A DNA stretch of 64,000 nucleotides from Prinia subflava (GCF_021018805.1 NC_086253.1:33358083-33422082); one strand, 5' to 3'. Shown: positions 21,166 through 34,002, counted from the first letter of the stretch. Numbers and translations: made by a program. Notes: generated by a model not told the origin, from the sequence alone.

Positions 21166-22085
21166 CTAACCCTCCCTGGTGATTCCAAGGGTTCCTCTGT
21201 TGGCCAGAGTGTTAGCTTTCCTGTACCTTGGCTGAGTCTTTCTCCACATAGCTGTTGGTAGGTGGCTCATCTGATGGACAGAAGCTGGCCACAGCTGATG
21301 TAAGTACACATTTACTAGTTTACACTCCTTCATGTACTTGCAGCACTGGCGCTGCAGAACTTCACGGTGCCAATCAGCTGGGACAAACACCTGGGCTTTA
21401 GCAGAAGTTGATTTCTGTGCTGACATGGCTACACTGCTGTCAGTACACTTCCTAGCTGGTTTTGATAATAGAGTTGGCACATGATGCTGTGCTTTTTTGT
21501 ATGGTGTGGCTGTTTATTACTGTTGTCAGACAAAGAACAGATGAAGGAAGTTAACCATTTCCCTGTCCTTCTTATTAATCCCAGCCACACTGAGGCATTT
21601 GGGTTGTGCCCTTGCACATAGCCCTTCTCCAGGAGAAGGAGCAGTATGAGTTGCATCAGAATCGTGGGTAGGTCTGCTTGGATGTTTCCCAACAAATTTT
21701 GCTCAGGCTGAGAGCTCAGGAAAGCTGAGAACCAAAGTCAAGCATGATTGTAGTAGTTGAAAAAGTCATAGAAATCCCTGAAGCTGGGCTGTGCTGGAGC
21801 AGAACTTAGAGCATCCTTGACAATGAAAGCCATTCTTTGCAATTGCTGGGGAGCAGAAGCTTTGCTCTTCAGTGAGGGCTGGGTGCACACCCCAGTTGTC
21901 ACTGTAGAATAGACTTTGCTGGCAGTGCTAATGTTCCCTGCCATAGGGTATAGGCTTGGGTCACTGTCATGCCCCAGGTCATAGGTATTTGAGTGCCCTT
22001 TGGAGCTGTTTGGCTTTCTCTTCCCACAGGGCACTTCTAATGAATTAGACTTTGAAGTTAGGATGAATGAATCCAGATCAAGGTG
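21166..22085 (-). pseudogene. candidate processed pseudogene, parent unknown
   Basis: About 0.9 kb of minus-strand coding-like sequence without introns, lying in CASP3 intron 1. Read leftward from about 22085, an open frame gives NTYDLGHDSDPSLYPMAG, then QRMAFIVKDALSSAPAQPSF, then RDFYDFFNYYNHA and a stop. Further coding-like text follows in changed frames, such as KAQVFVPADWHREVLQRQCC and YMKECKLVNVYLHQLWPAS. Composition is less AT-rich than the surrounding intron. Frame changes and stops make it non-functional as it stands. I do not recognise the parent protein and saw no target-site duplication or poly(A) tract. A single-exon gene or chance are the alternatives. Confidence 0.4.
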
Positions 22086-23442
22086 CTAGGCAGTCAAGTT
22101 CTGCATTGTAGGTTTAGTTCATACCCCATGATACTGTCTTTAAAGTAAATTTCTTAAAGATAATAAAATGTATTTTAGACTTTTTGTTTCTAAAATACCA
22201 AGCTTGTTTAATATTTTGGTAATTTGATTTTCAGGAACTTTCCTGTTTGCTACGTTGCATAATACAGTTGTCAAGTCTGCAATAATTTGGTGAAGAGTAA
22301 GATTTAATTACATCAGTGCTCTGAAGTAATATTCAGAGTAACATTGAAGATCTTTTGAAGCCACTAAAAATGTAAGTAAATGTCTTCCTAGAAAGAAGTT
22401 AAGAAAGAAGGTTATACTTTACCAAATTAGTGCTTCTGATGCATTCTGATGTAACTGTTGCCACAAAAATGCCTGCTAGTGTTGTACTAACAAGAGTATA
22501 GATATAAAGACTTAATATAATAATAATAATATCATTATTTAAGATGGCAAATATAGTTTGCCCCAAAGAACTTAAGGCTTAAATGAGAATCTTCATCATA
22601 TCTGACCAGCGAATCTTGCTGCTTGGTCTGGTTACTTTTACCTTCTTATTTACCATAAATATATCTGCTGAAGTAAGTTTTTGTAAAATTCTTGCCTTGT
22701 AATGCCTTGTTTGGCCTTCTTGAGGTCTCAGCACATCTAAGCATTTATTATTTTGTGCTATCTGGTGGTTTAAACTTATGATGCGTTGTTTTCTGAAACT
22801 TGAGTTTAAGGTAACTTTTGGTAGTATGTTCTAAGAGAACTCACAAAGTAACTGTGGAGAAGGTTTAATGCTTCTAAATTGATTCCTGATTTGATAGCAA
22901 TTATAATTTATTGGCCTGTGTTCTCATAAAAGTAAATAGCCCACAGCATAGGGTTCATTTCATCAACTGTTTAAAGTTATATTGTTGTGATTTTATTTTA
23001 GTACTATTGCAATTGCTTTCACATTCCCAGTTGGAATCGAATTTGAAATGGAATGCAGAGAAATTACTCAATTCTCAGACTACTGTGACCTAATTTCTAA
23101 TCTCTGTTAGTCTTTACACATATCTAATAATGTTGTATTGCTTGATTTTGATTCCAAATTTCTAATGCATATGGGGACATTGTAATGTTTTAAAGATTGG
23201 TTTTGATTTGTTTGTCTCTTACCTTGCTTTTTTAGGACTTTTCAATGATTTGGTCACAGGGATCTGCAGACTTTTTCCCAGAGAAGGCAATAATTTAGAA
23301 AAATATTTCATGTTCTTATTTCAAATATAATATTGGTAGGGATTACTCAGAAATGCTTTTTTTTGTTTGTTTCCTGCTATTAGCCTAGGCTAAAGTTATT
23401 CTGTGAACTATCATAATACTTCTATTTTCTTGTATTTTCAAG
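22086..23442 (+). other. CASP3 intron 1, right part
   Basis: AT-rich intron with a short (TAA)n run near 22517-22531. No exon recognised before the acceptor at 23442. Confidence 0.55.
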
Positions 23443-23535
23443 CTGATAATTGAAAGCAATAATGACAGACATAGGAGATGGACCACATTTGAGGAAAGAT
23501 CAGGCAGATGCAAAATCTATTCCAGATTTTAAAGG
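23443..23535 (+). CDS. CASP3: CASP3 exon 2 (start codon, prodomain); CDS 23462-23535
   Basis: Acceptor gtattttcaag at 23442; 19 bases of 5' UTR; ATG at 23462. It encodes [20 protein letters not shown] and PDFK plus two bases. Donor gtaagt. This is the first ATG in the caspase frame within the exon. Confidence 0.93.
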
Positions 23536-26500
23536 GTAAGTGAGGTACCTTTGCTTTTAAGTCTTCAATTTAAGTCAGGTCAACAGTTTATGTGTAAAGG
23601 ATTCTATGGGCACAATCAATCCTTTACATCAGTTAGGTAAAATTTTAAAGTTTAGCAGGCTATCAGTTGCTTACCAAGAAGCAGTTGTGGCAAGGCATCC
23701 CTCGGCCTCGAGGAGTAACCAAGAGAGGCATCCCTGCTCGCGGGGAGGTCCTGCTGTGCAGCCTGCTGTGTGTGGGGTAAGACAAGTGACTTACAGTCAG
23801 ACCTGCATGTGAGCCATATTTTGGGATGGTGCGTGCTCAGCTAACCCTTAGATGTTGGAGAAGACTTCTGGCTCTTAGCTATTGTGTTAGCTATCTCCCG
23901 AAAGTCCAGCTTCATCCAGACACAGCCATCACACCAGTGGCTATTGCTTATGCAGAAAAAGAGCACACATCTTTTTAGGCTTTGAATGTTTTCTTGTGAA
24001 AATTCAATGATAATAGCTTTTGTTTAGAATTCAGAACAGACTTGCTTTCTCAGAGCTAACCTTTTCTCCAGGTACATAGATTTCAAAAGATGATAGTAAA
24101 AAAGCCCAGCTTGATTTCTTGTTGATACAGTAATTGGCATGCTTAAACTAAGTTTTCACAGTTTTCATATTCTCCTGTGCAGAGGCATTATAATTTTAAG
24201 CACTGTTTTTCCTTGCTTCTTTTAATTTCAAGCTTGTTGCAAGTTTCACAGAAGGTTACTGCAAATGCAACCTTACCTGTTTCATTTGGCTTGCTAAAAT
24301 AGCCTATTATTATCATTATTTTGAAAAGAGGGATGAGAAATTAACACCTAAATTTTGTCTGGTTTCAATACAGAAAGAACCTACCTGCTAGCAAGTCTAT
24401 GGACTCTGGAATTCTGCCAGACCACAGTTACAGAATGGATTATCCAGAGATGGGGGAATGTGTAATAATAAACAATAAGAACTTCGACAAACGTACCGGT
24501 ACCACTCACAAATTTGACTTTTTTCCTCGATTTAGATGAATTAGTGCTGTGTGTTATTTTTCAAAATTAAATGTGCAGACCAGTTTTGATTAAAATTAAG
24601 TCATGGGTGGGATTCGTTTCGGTCCATTCTTCCAAATGTGCATAAAAGGAACACATTAGGGTATGTAGTAATGAGGAGGAAAATTGTTCAGCAGTACAAG
24701 TCTTACCTTTTAGTCATGATTGTTATTTTGCAAATGAAACTCTTCTTATGTCCTTAAATAGCTAAGTAGATAGAAAAATAAGTTACAGATAAATCTACAA
24801 TACAGGTACAGAGAGTGGGAGATGGTGTGCCCCTGTAACAGTGCAATGTTTTCTCTGCTAGAGTGGATCTGGAATAACGGAGTATTTCAGACCAATAACA
24901 GCTATAAATAGGAGAAGAATTAGGCTCAATTAAACCATGCTATCTATATAATATAAAAAATAACACATTTCTCTTATGTATAGGGATGGCGTCACGTTCA
25001 GGTACAGATGCAGATGCTGCAAGTGTTAGAGACATTTTTATGAAGTTGGGATATAAAGTAAGGATCAACAATGATCTTTCATGTAAAGACATTTTTAGAG
25101 TATTGAAAAATGGTAAGTTATTATATGTTTAGTGTGTGCATTAAGTCAACCACTGTTTCCAAATACATCTCTAGGCCTCACATCTCTTCTTTCTGGGTTC
25201 TTTTTGATGTTATTTCACACCTTCTGGTGATTTATTGCTATGGATGCCATGTACATCATAGCTTCTATGTTTATTCATCTTAGCTGTCTCTTCATCTTTT
25301 GTGCCATGACTGTTGTCTCCATATCCTTTCTCATCTTCTAAAGAAGGATGGAAAAAAGGCTGAAACTTGAATGCTGACTGATTTATATTCTGACCTTGGG
25401 ATCACTGAAGCTCTGTGAGTTGGAAAGAAAATGGTTAGATGGGGTAGAGGGGTTCTGTGCTTAATGCCTAGTGGTGTGGCCCAAAGAGGGGTTCTGGCTG
25501 AGGGGCCAGAACTGCAGGTGTGTGGACTGAATTTTCTTTTGGATAAACAACTCACATTTTGTTTAACTTGTGAAACAAAACACCTTTCTCTCAAGTGAGA
25601 GCTTTATACTGCTGTGTTAGTCCTGCTTTGCTTGGACTTGGCTACATCTAGAGGTGCCTGGAGGTATCAGTAGCCCTGGAACACAGGCCATTCTAGTTAA
25701 CTTTGGAAGGTTCTCTGCCATGACTGGGACTCATGCCCACTAGTGCTCTCCCAGACTGTTACAGGCCATACCTAAACAGTGAAAGTGTTCCAGTGATTAT
25801 TCCCAACAGCAGTTAGCCTGCAGCAATCTTGATCTTGGATTTTGTGTTTGGTTTTGTTTGGATTTGTTTGTTTTTGGCTTTTGTTTTGGTGGTTTTTTGT
25901 TTTAGGTTGGGTTGGGGTTTTTTTGTTTTTTGTTTTTTTATGAAAGTGTTTGCTAACATAGATGTAGGTTCTTTAGAGCCAGTTAATGTTTATGCCAGAA
26001 AATGTTCCCAGGCATGGTTAATTCATCAGTATTGTTGCAGCTGGTCTGTTGACAGTAACTGAAAATATGACTCTTCTAAATGCAGTGCTTATCCATAAAT
26101 TGTAGAAATGCCTGAATGGACATCACTTGAGTAAAGTTGAAACAATTAATTTCTTCCAGAACAGAAATTCAGTGTTTTGTTAAGCACTAAACAGTAAGAC
26201 TTCAGATTTAGGGACTGTTTTCATTTTCATCTACACACTCTTGCATCTTTTTGAGTTACCATTTATAATTTCTTTTGGATCCTTTTTTTTTTTAAGCTTG
26301 TTTGTATCGTTTCATAAATTTGAAAAAAATCATCTTGGTCCTCAAGTACATTTCCCACAATGTCAGGCAACAAAAGACATTGGAGAATATAAATTCTATG
26401 CTATTTGGATACCACAAGATGAAAAAAAGTATAAAACTACAGACACTTTATATCAAGCTTAAATAATTAAGTACAAAATTAAGAGCATTCTTTCTAGACC

Positions 26501-29100
26501 TCACTACAGGTAAAAAGTGAGAGAGAGAAGTGTACTGCTAGTACTGCAGGAACAACTATAACTGTCATTGTTCCTTTAGTTCCCATGTAATCCAGGTAGC
26601 TGAGGCATCCCAAGTTGAAAAGAGAGGTAGGACTGCTCCATTCTTTCCCAAAATTCAAGATATTCCATCAGTCCGATCCCAGGTCAGAAGATTGACCATT
26701 ATTGCATCAATGAGGTGTATCATTCAGACTTTCAGACACCGTAGGAATACCCTTTTTTGTCTCCTTAGAGTATTCCTGGCCTAGTTCTGTGTCTTCCAAT
26801 GGGTAGGGTTGGATCTTAATTTGGTGTTTTCTGTGCCCACCTTCCAGAGGTAAAGTAGGCAGGCTTCTTCTGTTCAGAAGTGAAAACTCTTTGGAGGTTT
26901 CTAAGCATGCAAATTAGTTCTTAAAGACTTCTGTCTAAGACATAGAACTAAGAACTAAGACTAAGAACTAAGACATAGGAAGAATCAAATGTTCCAAACT
27001 TTTAGCGAGTACAGGAAGTTAAGATAATTCTCTTTTTTTCTTTCCAGTTTCTGAGGAGGATCACAGCAAGCGAAGCAGTTTTGTTTGTGTGTTGCTAAGC
27101 CATGGCGAGGAGGGATTGATCTATGGTACAGATGGGCCTCTTGAGCTGAAAGTACTAACAAGCCTTTTCAGAGGTGACAGGTGCAGAAGTTTGGCAGGAA
27201 AACCCAAGCTCTTTTTCATTCAGGTGATGTACAGCTGAACAATGATCATCAAATCAGCTAGATAGTTTTAAAAAAATACAATTTCCCACTAATTATTAGT
27301 GCAAAAAGTTAATCCTTTCTAATATAGATTTGAATGTAATTAATTCCAGAGTAAGATTCTCTTCAGGTCTCAAGTGGCAGAGTTTTCCCTGTTAGGTAGG
27401 CTGTGTTTATAACAGCTGATGTTGCATTATTCTATGTATTTAATAAAATCTTAGGTAATATTTTTAATGAGTTTCTGAGTGCACTTTCGAATTAATATCT
27501 ATCTTACCCAAACTGTGTAGCTGACTTAAATAAATGTTACTACTTTTCTTCTGAGTCTTTCTAATGGAAATGTGAAACCTAAGTTCTTGTTATTCTTGCA
27601 ATTTTTAAATCATGATATTATAGTCTTTAAAACACAAATATCAATGATTTTATAATGAGCACTGCCTTTATTTTTCTATTTTAATATTATTTTCCGTTCT
27701 TCTTTCTACCAAAATAGGCTTGTAGAGGGACAGAGTTGGATTCCGGCATTGAGACAGACAGTGGATCAGAGGAAACAATGTGTCAGAAAATACCTGTAGA
27801 GGCAGACTTCCTCTATGCCTATTCTACAGCTCCAGGTGAGGGACTGTATCCATGTCAGCCTCTACTCGTGCCATCAATTACAACTTGGAGTTGGACCCAG
27901 TCAGGAGGTGACTTCACTCGTGTGGATGTCCCTTTGGTCAGTTTGAGTCAGCTGTCCTACTTGTGTCCCTTCTCAGGATCTTGCCCAGTCTCAGCCCCTT
28001 GGTGGGAGGGAAGGTTGCAACACTGCCAAAGCACCTTTCCAGCTACCAGTGCAGAGCACAGCACTGTGAGGGCTGCTGTAGGAAAACTAATTCCTGCTCA
28101 GCCAGACCCAATACACTCCTTCATGGAAATATGTATTTACTTCCCTCAATCATGTCTTTTAATTTGACTTGATTTCTTTCTGAGGTAGTTGCTATTCTCA
28201 GTTCCTACAAAACCCCTACCAAACCATGACTGTATCATTCTCACTAGCAGGCCCTCAAATGTTCATTTGCTGGAAATTGGAGCTGTGCAAATAATTTCCA
28301 GCAAGAGGACAAGATATTGTTCTGAGAGAACAAAACAATCAGATACACAGAAGTGGATGATTAGTACCAGCATATTATTTGTCTAGAGACTCCATTTGCA
28401 TTGCATTGCAAGCAAAATTGGTAGTGGCAGAGCCCTTCATATGGCAGAGCCCTTTACATCTCCACTTAGCAGAAGTAGGTTCAGTATTTAATTCTGCACA
28501 TATTTGTGAAACTAGTGACACTAAAACCCATTTTCTATCTGTACTGTCACCTCTTCTTTGTATTCGTGCACCCCATGAAAACAGTAAGTGGTTAATGACT
28601 AAGATTGCTGCAGCAGAAGATAATTTTCCTGCCTTTTGATTTTCTTCCTACTTAAGGTTTTCTTAGATTATAAAAGATGACTGGTTTAGAAAAAAAAAAT
28701 AAGTTGGAACTTGTGGAGATTATAAAATCTAAATGTCATTGGTTGGTGGTTTTGAGTTTTTATTTTAAAACGTTGATTGCTATGGGAAACAATGCATTGT
28801 TCTTGTAATTGCTGACCTGTCCTGTATCAAAGGCTTCTCCATCTGATCACTTTGACTTTGCTCTCTTCCACAGGCTATTACTCCTGGAGAAATTCAGCTG
28901 AAGGGTCATGGTTTATTCAGTCACTGTGTAAAATGCTGAAGGAACATGCAAGGAAACTTGAACTCATGCAGATTTTAACTCGTGTCAATCGCAGAGTGGC
29001 AGAGTATGAGTCCTGCTCAACTCGACAAGATTTTAATGCAAAGAAACAGATTCCATGTATTGTCTCTATGCTCACCAAAGAATTTTATTTCCCTTCCTAA
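23462..29100 (+). CDS. CASP3: CASP3 (caspase-3), complete coding sequence in six exons
   Basis: Executioner cysteine protease of apoptosis, cleaving after DEVD-type sites in the cytosol and nucleus. Exons 23462-23535, 24374-24498, 24984-25112, 27048-27223, 27718-27835 and 28874-29100 join in phase with GT-AG borders, giving 282 aa (human 277). The catalytic dyad is intact: H128 in LLSHGEEG and C170 in QACRG. The large/small subunit cleavage site is IETD182|S. Prodomain sites are SMD35|S and a likely QAD16|A, each seven residues beyond the human D28 and D9. FRGDRCRSL and the ILTRVNR helix of the p12 subunit are conserved. The first exon is non-coding and starts in the CpG island shared with PRIMPOL. 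The N-terminal prodomain is the only part clearly unlike human. The gene appears functional. Confidence 0.97.
24374..24498 (+). CDS. CASP3: CASP3 exon 3
   Basis: 125 bp. It encodes the prodomain cleavage site KSMD|SG and [20 protein letters not shown], closely matching human. Acceptor ttcaatacag, donor gtacca. Confidence 0.96.
24984..25112 (+). CDS. CASP3: CASP3 exon 4
   Basis: 129 bp. It encodes [18 protein letters not shown], with the Arg-Ser-Gly-Thr-Asp substrate-pocket segment that includes the S1 arginine, and [13 protein letters not shown]. Donor gtaagt. Confidence 0.96.
25838..25940. repeat. G/T-rich low-complexity tract
   Basis: CASP3 intron 4-5. A run of mixed tttg and ttgg units followed by T-runs. 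The open frame across it is composition-driven and not a gene. Confidence 0.8.
26930..26980. repeat. short imperfect tandem repeat (gaactaaga units)
   Basis: Repeated gaactaagac / ctaagaacta units upstream of CASP3 exon 5. About five imperfect copies in 50 bp. Confidence 0.75.
27048..27223 (+). CDS. CASP3: CASP3 exon 5 (catalytic His)
   Basis: 176 bp. It encodes [20 protein letters not shown] with the catalytic His, then [20 protein letters not shown] up to the Gln of the active-site pentapeptide. Acceptor ttctttccag. Confidence 0.97.
27718..27835 (+). CDS. CASP3: CASP3 exon 6 (catalytic Cys)
   Basis: 118 bp. It encodes [16 protein letters not shown], with the catalytic Cys and the activation cleavage site after IETD, then [16 protein letters not shown]. 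Donor gtgagg. Confidence 0.97.
28874..29100 (+). CDS. CASP3: CASP3 exon 7 (small subunit, stop)
   Basis: 227 bp. It encodes [32 protein letters not shown] and [19 protein letters not shown], then TAA at 29098-29100. Acceptor ctcttccacag. Confidence 0.97.
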
Positions 29101-29707
29101 AATAGTTTTTCAGTTCTTTTTTTTTTTATCTGCATTTTATATGCAATATTAGTACAAAATACCACTTTTAAATCTGAATAATATTTCACTACTGTGTGTG
29201 ACACAATGAAGTGTCTCAAAGTTAGGTATATGTCTGTTGTTAGAAGTAAAACAATATGGCTGTGTAGAAATGCAAAGCTGAGTAACTGAAGCAGATTTGA
29301 AAGTAGTGCTGGGAGTATTGCAAACAATTAGGAAGGCAAGACTGAAGAAAGATCAAATCATTTATTGGAGCTATTTGGTGCTACTTTTCACTTTGCTGAA
29401 GGGACAGGAAAGAATCTTGTACATAGTTTGGCTTCATTTCTTACGAAGAAGATTCAAAATGTCAATGATGGTGATATGATAGTAGTGGCATTACGTTTTT
29501 CTTCTTAACTCAAGTTCTTAAAGTTTAAGTTATAAACTAACCTAAACTATTTTTACACTTTGGGGCATAAACTGTGGAAAACAGCCATTCCTAATTTTAC
29601 GTACAATTGTGACACATGTTTAGAGTACAGTCGGTTATTCCTGATAATTTAATAACTTTGTGTATGGAATATTAGATAAAACAACATGGTAGCTATTTCA
29701 AAATAAA
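29101..29707 (+). other. CASP3: CASP3 3' UTR with poly(A) signal
   Basis: AT-rich sequence after the stop. The first clear AATAAA is at 29702-29707. A second, at 30858-30863, could end a longer form. The 60-codon open frame inside is not credible as a gene. Confidence 0.65.
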
Positions 29708-31227
29708 TTTTGCATTCTGACCTTGAAGCTGAGTACCCAAGGGACTAGTCTTCTAAAATGTCTTTTTCTGCAGCTCCCTAAGGGTGGAGCTGTTGGGGCA
29801 TACTTGGGGCTATAAGAACCAGTGCAAAAGGAAGTTTGCATTCTGAGCAATCTGCCTTCCTCTTTTTAGCCTTAGATAAGAGTGGGTTGGCACTGTGTGT
29901 ACCACGTGTAATCTGTGTGAACACCTAGATTTGTGGTACTGGAGAAATTTCACTTCGTAACGCTAATTCCACTGAGTTAATTACAAACTTTAGCTAAAAT
30001 ATGTTAACAAATAGTAAATTTATATCTCTTGAATCTGAATTTTGTAAAACAGACTTACAAAATTGCAAAACATTTTTGCTGATGTTTCAATTTGTAACAG
30101 TCTTTTTAAGATCAGTGGGAGACAGAATATGAAATTACCATAGGTGCTTGCAAAACAAGACTTGAAACTCTTTTAAAATTGTGAAGCAAAAACAATGTTG
30201 GCAAATTGATGTTCACTTCCAGAGTCATTTCGTACTTGGGGTTTTTTTTAATTAAATGCTGCTTCCTAGATTGCATCATGTTTTTCTATGTGTGTTATTT
30301 GTTTAGGATCCGATAGCTTTTGCAGATTAATTTTAACTTTAATTATATCCTTTCTTCCTCAAATTACTGTTAGTTCTTTCTTCTCCTTCATTGGCCTTAC
30401 CACCTGAAATTGAAAAGAATCCACTCTAGAGCGTTGTATGCCATTGTACAGCAAGGTAGTGGAGTAGGGCCTGAGACCTGGGAAACGCAGGTTCAAAAGG
30501 GATGCAGAGGAGGCAGTTTTAAACATTGTAGATGAGTTCCCTCATGACTGCCTGTTGGATAGGAGCAATCCTGTCTCTCTCTTACAGAAATGTTCTGTGG
30601 GAGAGGATTGTTCTATTTTAACTCATTGAAATTTCAGTTCTGGGCAGATTCTTGCCTATGCTCCTGTTGAAAACTTAAATAGGCCTCCTGTTCTTGTAAG
30701 TTGTGAATTACAACAAACATTTGCAAGGTTATATGTTGTAAATGACTGACAGGACTTCTCTTAATCTGCTTCAGAGCAATGGAGCATAGTTCCATGAATT
30801 CTTGGTCATTTTGCTGTGAAAAACTCCTGTCACAGAGTTTGCTCTTCCCTTAGATGTAATAAATTCTGGTCTTAATTCGTCTTCCTTTAAAGGAAAATTA
30901 TTGTACAGCTTTTGCTTAAAATAGAGCAGAACAAAACCAAAGCTAGGCTACAATGAGTAGCCGGTTGGGGGAACTCATGCTGTCTGGTTTACAGCAGGTC
31001 AAATACTTCTGGCTAAGCAAATCCTTATTTTGAATGCAGTCAGTCTGCCTTCTTCCTATAACAGCCTCTGAGAGTACCGATTTCAAATGAGTTTGTTAAA
31101 AGAAAAAAGGCAAGTCAAACACTAATGCTTGTGAGCTCCATTGAAACAGTCTTTCCTTGAGAACAAAATCCACACTTTTAGTACTCTGCTCCTTAAGAAA
31201 ACCCATGGAACTTACTCAAAATACAAA
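29708..31227. other. intergenic or long CASP3 3' UTR
   Basis: Unique-looking AT-rich sequence. It holds the second possible CASP3 poly(A) signal at 30858. No gene supported. Confidence 0.55.
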
Positions 31228-31612
31228 TTTGGGGTTGCTCAGTCTGGGGAAGAGATGGCTCCAGGGAGACCTTAGAGCATCATGTCAGTATCTAAAAGGG
31301 GCTGGGGACAGTTTTTTGCAGGGCTTGTTGCAATAGGACAAGGGATTATGGTTTTAAACTAAAAGTGGGTAGATTCACACTACATTTGAGGAAGAAGTTC
31401 TTTTATGATGAGGGTGGTGAAACACAGGAACGGGTTGCCCAGGGAGTGGTAAATGCCCCATCCCTGGAAATACTGAAGGTCAGGTTGGACAGGATCTGAG
31501 CAACCTGGACTAGTGGCATGTATCCCTCCCTGCTTGATGCAGGAGGGGTGGACTAGATGGCCTTTAAAAGTCCCTTCCAACACAAAGCATTCTTTGTTTT
31601 TATGATGATACG
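31228..31612 (+). repeat. CR1 LINE copy, plus orientation
   Basis: Typical CR1 3' portion: tttggggttgctcagtctgg, then a gaggaagaagttcttttatg block, a ggaacgggttgcccaggg block, and the tail agatggcctttaaaag then tcccttccaacac, ending in ttatgatgata. Confidence 0.93.
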
Positions 31613-34000
31613 ATTGTTAACAAGTACTGGGTCTCCTTTTATACATGATGCATTGCTCTTGGGAGTTTATATGGTTTCTCCTTAAATTTTAAACTGCATT
31701 ACTATACATTCATTGGATTACTATAAAATTACATGCAATTCATAATTTTAACTATAATATCAGTTGTTTTTTGCTAAAACCAGGCGGTATGCATATGAAA
31801 TCACATCTCGTGATTAGAAATATTAGCAGTACAAGTAATAGCAGCTAAATTAAGACTTGTCATCTCATATTTTATAAGGAATGGTACTCGTTACCAGGAA
31901 AAACAACTTTTCGGCTGATTTTCATCCTGCTCTTGGTTGCAGACAGCAGAACTGTCACAGCAGGACTCTGGTTTTCTGAGGCGCCAGGATCAGAGGTAAA
32001 CTACTGCTTCATCACCACCGGGTGTCACTGCAGATAGCACAATAATCTCCAAAGCTGACATTAATGAGTCATGCAACAGGAAATCCAAAAGCCTGCTGAA
32101 TGAAGCAACGCTTTCACAGCTGTCAGTGGTTGTTTGCTGTCAGCTCGTGTGTTTATCACATCCTGGGACTTGCATCCCAACATATGCGAGAGCATCGTAC
32201 TGCAGCTTTCCAAGAAAGCCACCCTGTCATATTGCATATCAGAGTAAACAAGAACCAGCTGATCTTGAGGCAAAAAGGGTTGTCTTTGCTGCCCTAGACC
32301 TACACAGAGGATACTTCCAACTATGGAGCATGTCCTCCTGCAGATCCCTGTCATGCCACTGATAGTCCTGTTGCATTTTCTAAAAATCCCCCAAACAGGT
32401 TTCTGCCATATCTGTGGTGATGGTCTGCAAACAAAAGATTGATGCAATAGATTGCTTTGCCTGCATCATGACAGTAAATTAATGGAAACAGAGAGAAGAA
32501 ATCCTTGTAAGCACCTAATTTTAATTTTATGTCTTCAAACCAAATTCTGAAGTTGAGATTTTCCTGTGTAATCACAAACCAAAAAACTGGGATCTGTCTT
32601 CTACTAACAAATGAAACAATGTTCTTTTCTTCCTAGAGACCAAGATGTTCTGTCATGAAGACAGTTGCGTAACGGAAGTGCCTCAAAAGAAAACAGGATG
32701 CACAGTAGTCCTTTTCCAAAAGTGATTTTGCTTAGTGTTAGCAGGCAAGATTTGGTATCAGGTTAAATAGCTCAACAGTGCTGCCCCCAATGTTAAAGGA
32801 CTGGCAATGGTGCTCTGCTTTTGGCTGCTGAGCACAAGACCAGAATATTTCTGTCTAGCTGAACATGGTGAGCTTTACAGGGACTTACCTAATGAATTCC
32901 ATAGGATGGGGTGTGTAGAAGACCAACCTAGATGATCTAATGGGCCCTCCTGGTTTCAAATTGTATTCAGAAAGGTACCTTGCAAATCTGTCTACTGCCT
33001 CTGAAAGTAACACATTTCCAGAGTATGCATAAAGCAGTAGTAATATTGTCTGAGGAGTCTGAGAGTATCTGATGCAAAGATGTACCAAGCACAGTACTTC
33101 ATGACCATTAAAAATGTTGGTTCTATTTATTTAACCACAAGACCTTTACTAAGAAATAGTGGAAATCACTGTGCAATTTACCGCCATCTGCATAAAAATG
33201 GTGATGTTGGTAAACATTAACAGGGTGATTTAAATTTGTAGGATCCTTCTTAACAGACACAAACATTTCCTCTTTCAGTCTATTTCTGATACTGAACACA
33301 GAACATTTTGTGTTCGCTTTTACTCCATTCAGCTAAAACTCATTTCCTCAAATGTACAGCTCATACCTCTCCTGCATGATGCAATGCAAAAAGGTTGGTT
33401 GGAGGCAGGAGTAACCTCCTCTGCATAGAGTGCTTCTCCTGCTGATCCTCCTCACTCTTCTTTGCCTCCTCATCCTCAGCTGGCTCCCCATGCTCAGCAC
33501 ACTCCCACCTTGCCTCGGTTGAGGCTGTGAGCTTTCTGGATGAGGGATGACCTTGAGGTGAGAGGAATGCTGTGGCTGCAGGAGGTCCTGAGCCTGGACA
33601 TGCACTCTGGAGACTGTGGCTTCCCAACCTGATACGTGGTTCCATTGCCCAGACTGTTGGTAAGACTGGTGACCTCACAGGTGTTGCTTTCTTCATTCAC
33701 CCTGCCTGTTATGAAGACCTCAGGAAGCCAATAAAAAACTCCAAGTGGGCTTTGATCTCTCTGCTCTTCATGCTTGACATTTAAAGGCAAGAGTCCACAA
33801 TTCTTGGTTAACCTTTTCTTTCCCAGGATGGGATCTATGTAAGAATGCATGCACTATTATGATAAAATTGTCTCCTGAGATCTATGGAAGATGAGAGAAG
33901 CACCAGAAGAAGGATCTAGTTTTACTGAGTCTCCAGCAGCACAACAGGAGCCCAGTCTTATGTTTGGTAGCTTCTGCTTGCTGAAATGCTGCTGGGTGAA
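31613..34000. other. intergenic sequence
   Basis: No supported gene apart from the short CR1 fragment listed. Minus-strand open frames at 32061-32447 and 33348-33850 have no domain I recognise and no splice or repeat context, so I treat them as chance. Confidence 0.5.
32915..32970 (+). repeat. old CR1 3'-end fragment
   Basis: The segment accaacctagatgatctaat followed by gggccctcctgg resembles the 3' tail of an older CR1 subfamily. Short and diverged. Confidence 0.4.
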
Positions 34001-34002
34001 TA

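Noticed and set aside
33348..33850. Minus-strand open frames of 85-118 codons
   Set aside because: Three overlapping frames with no recognisable domain, no splice context and no neighbouring gene structure.
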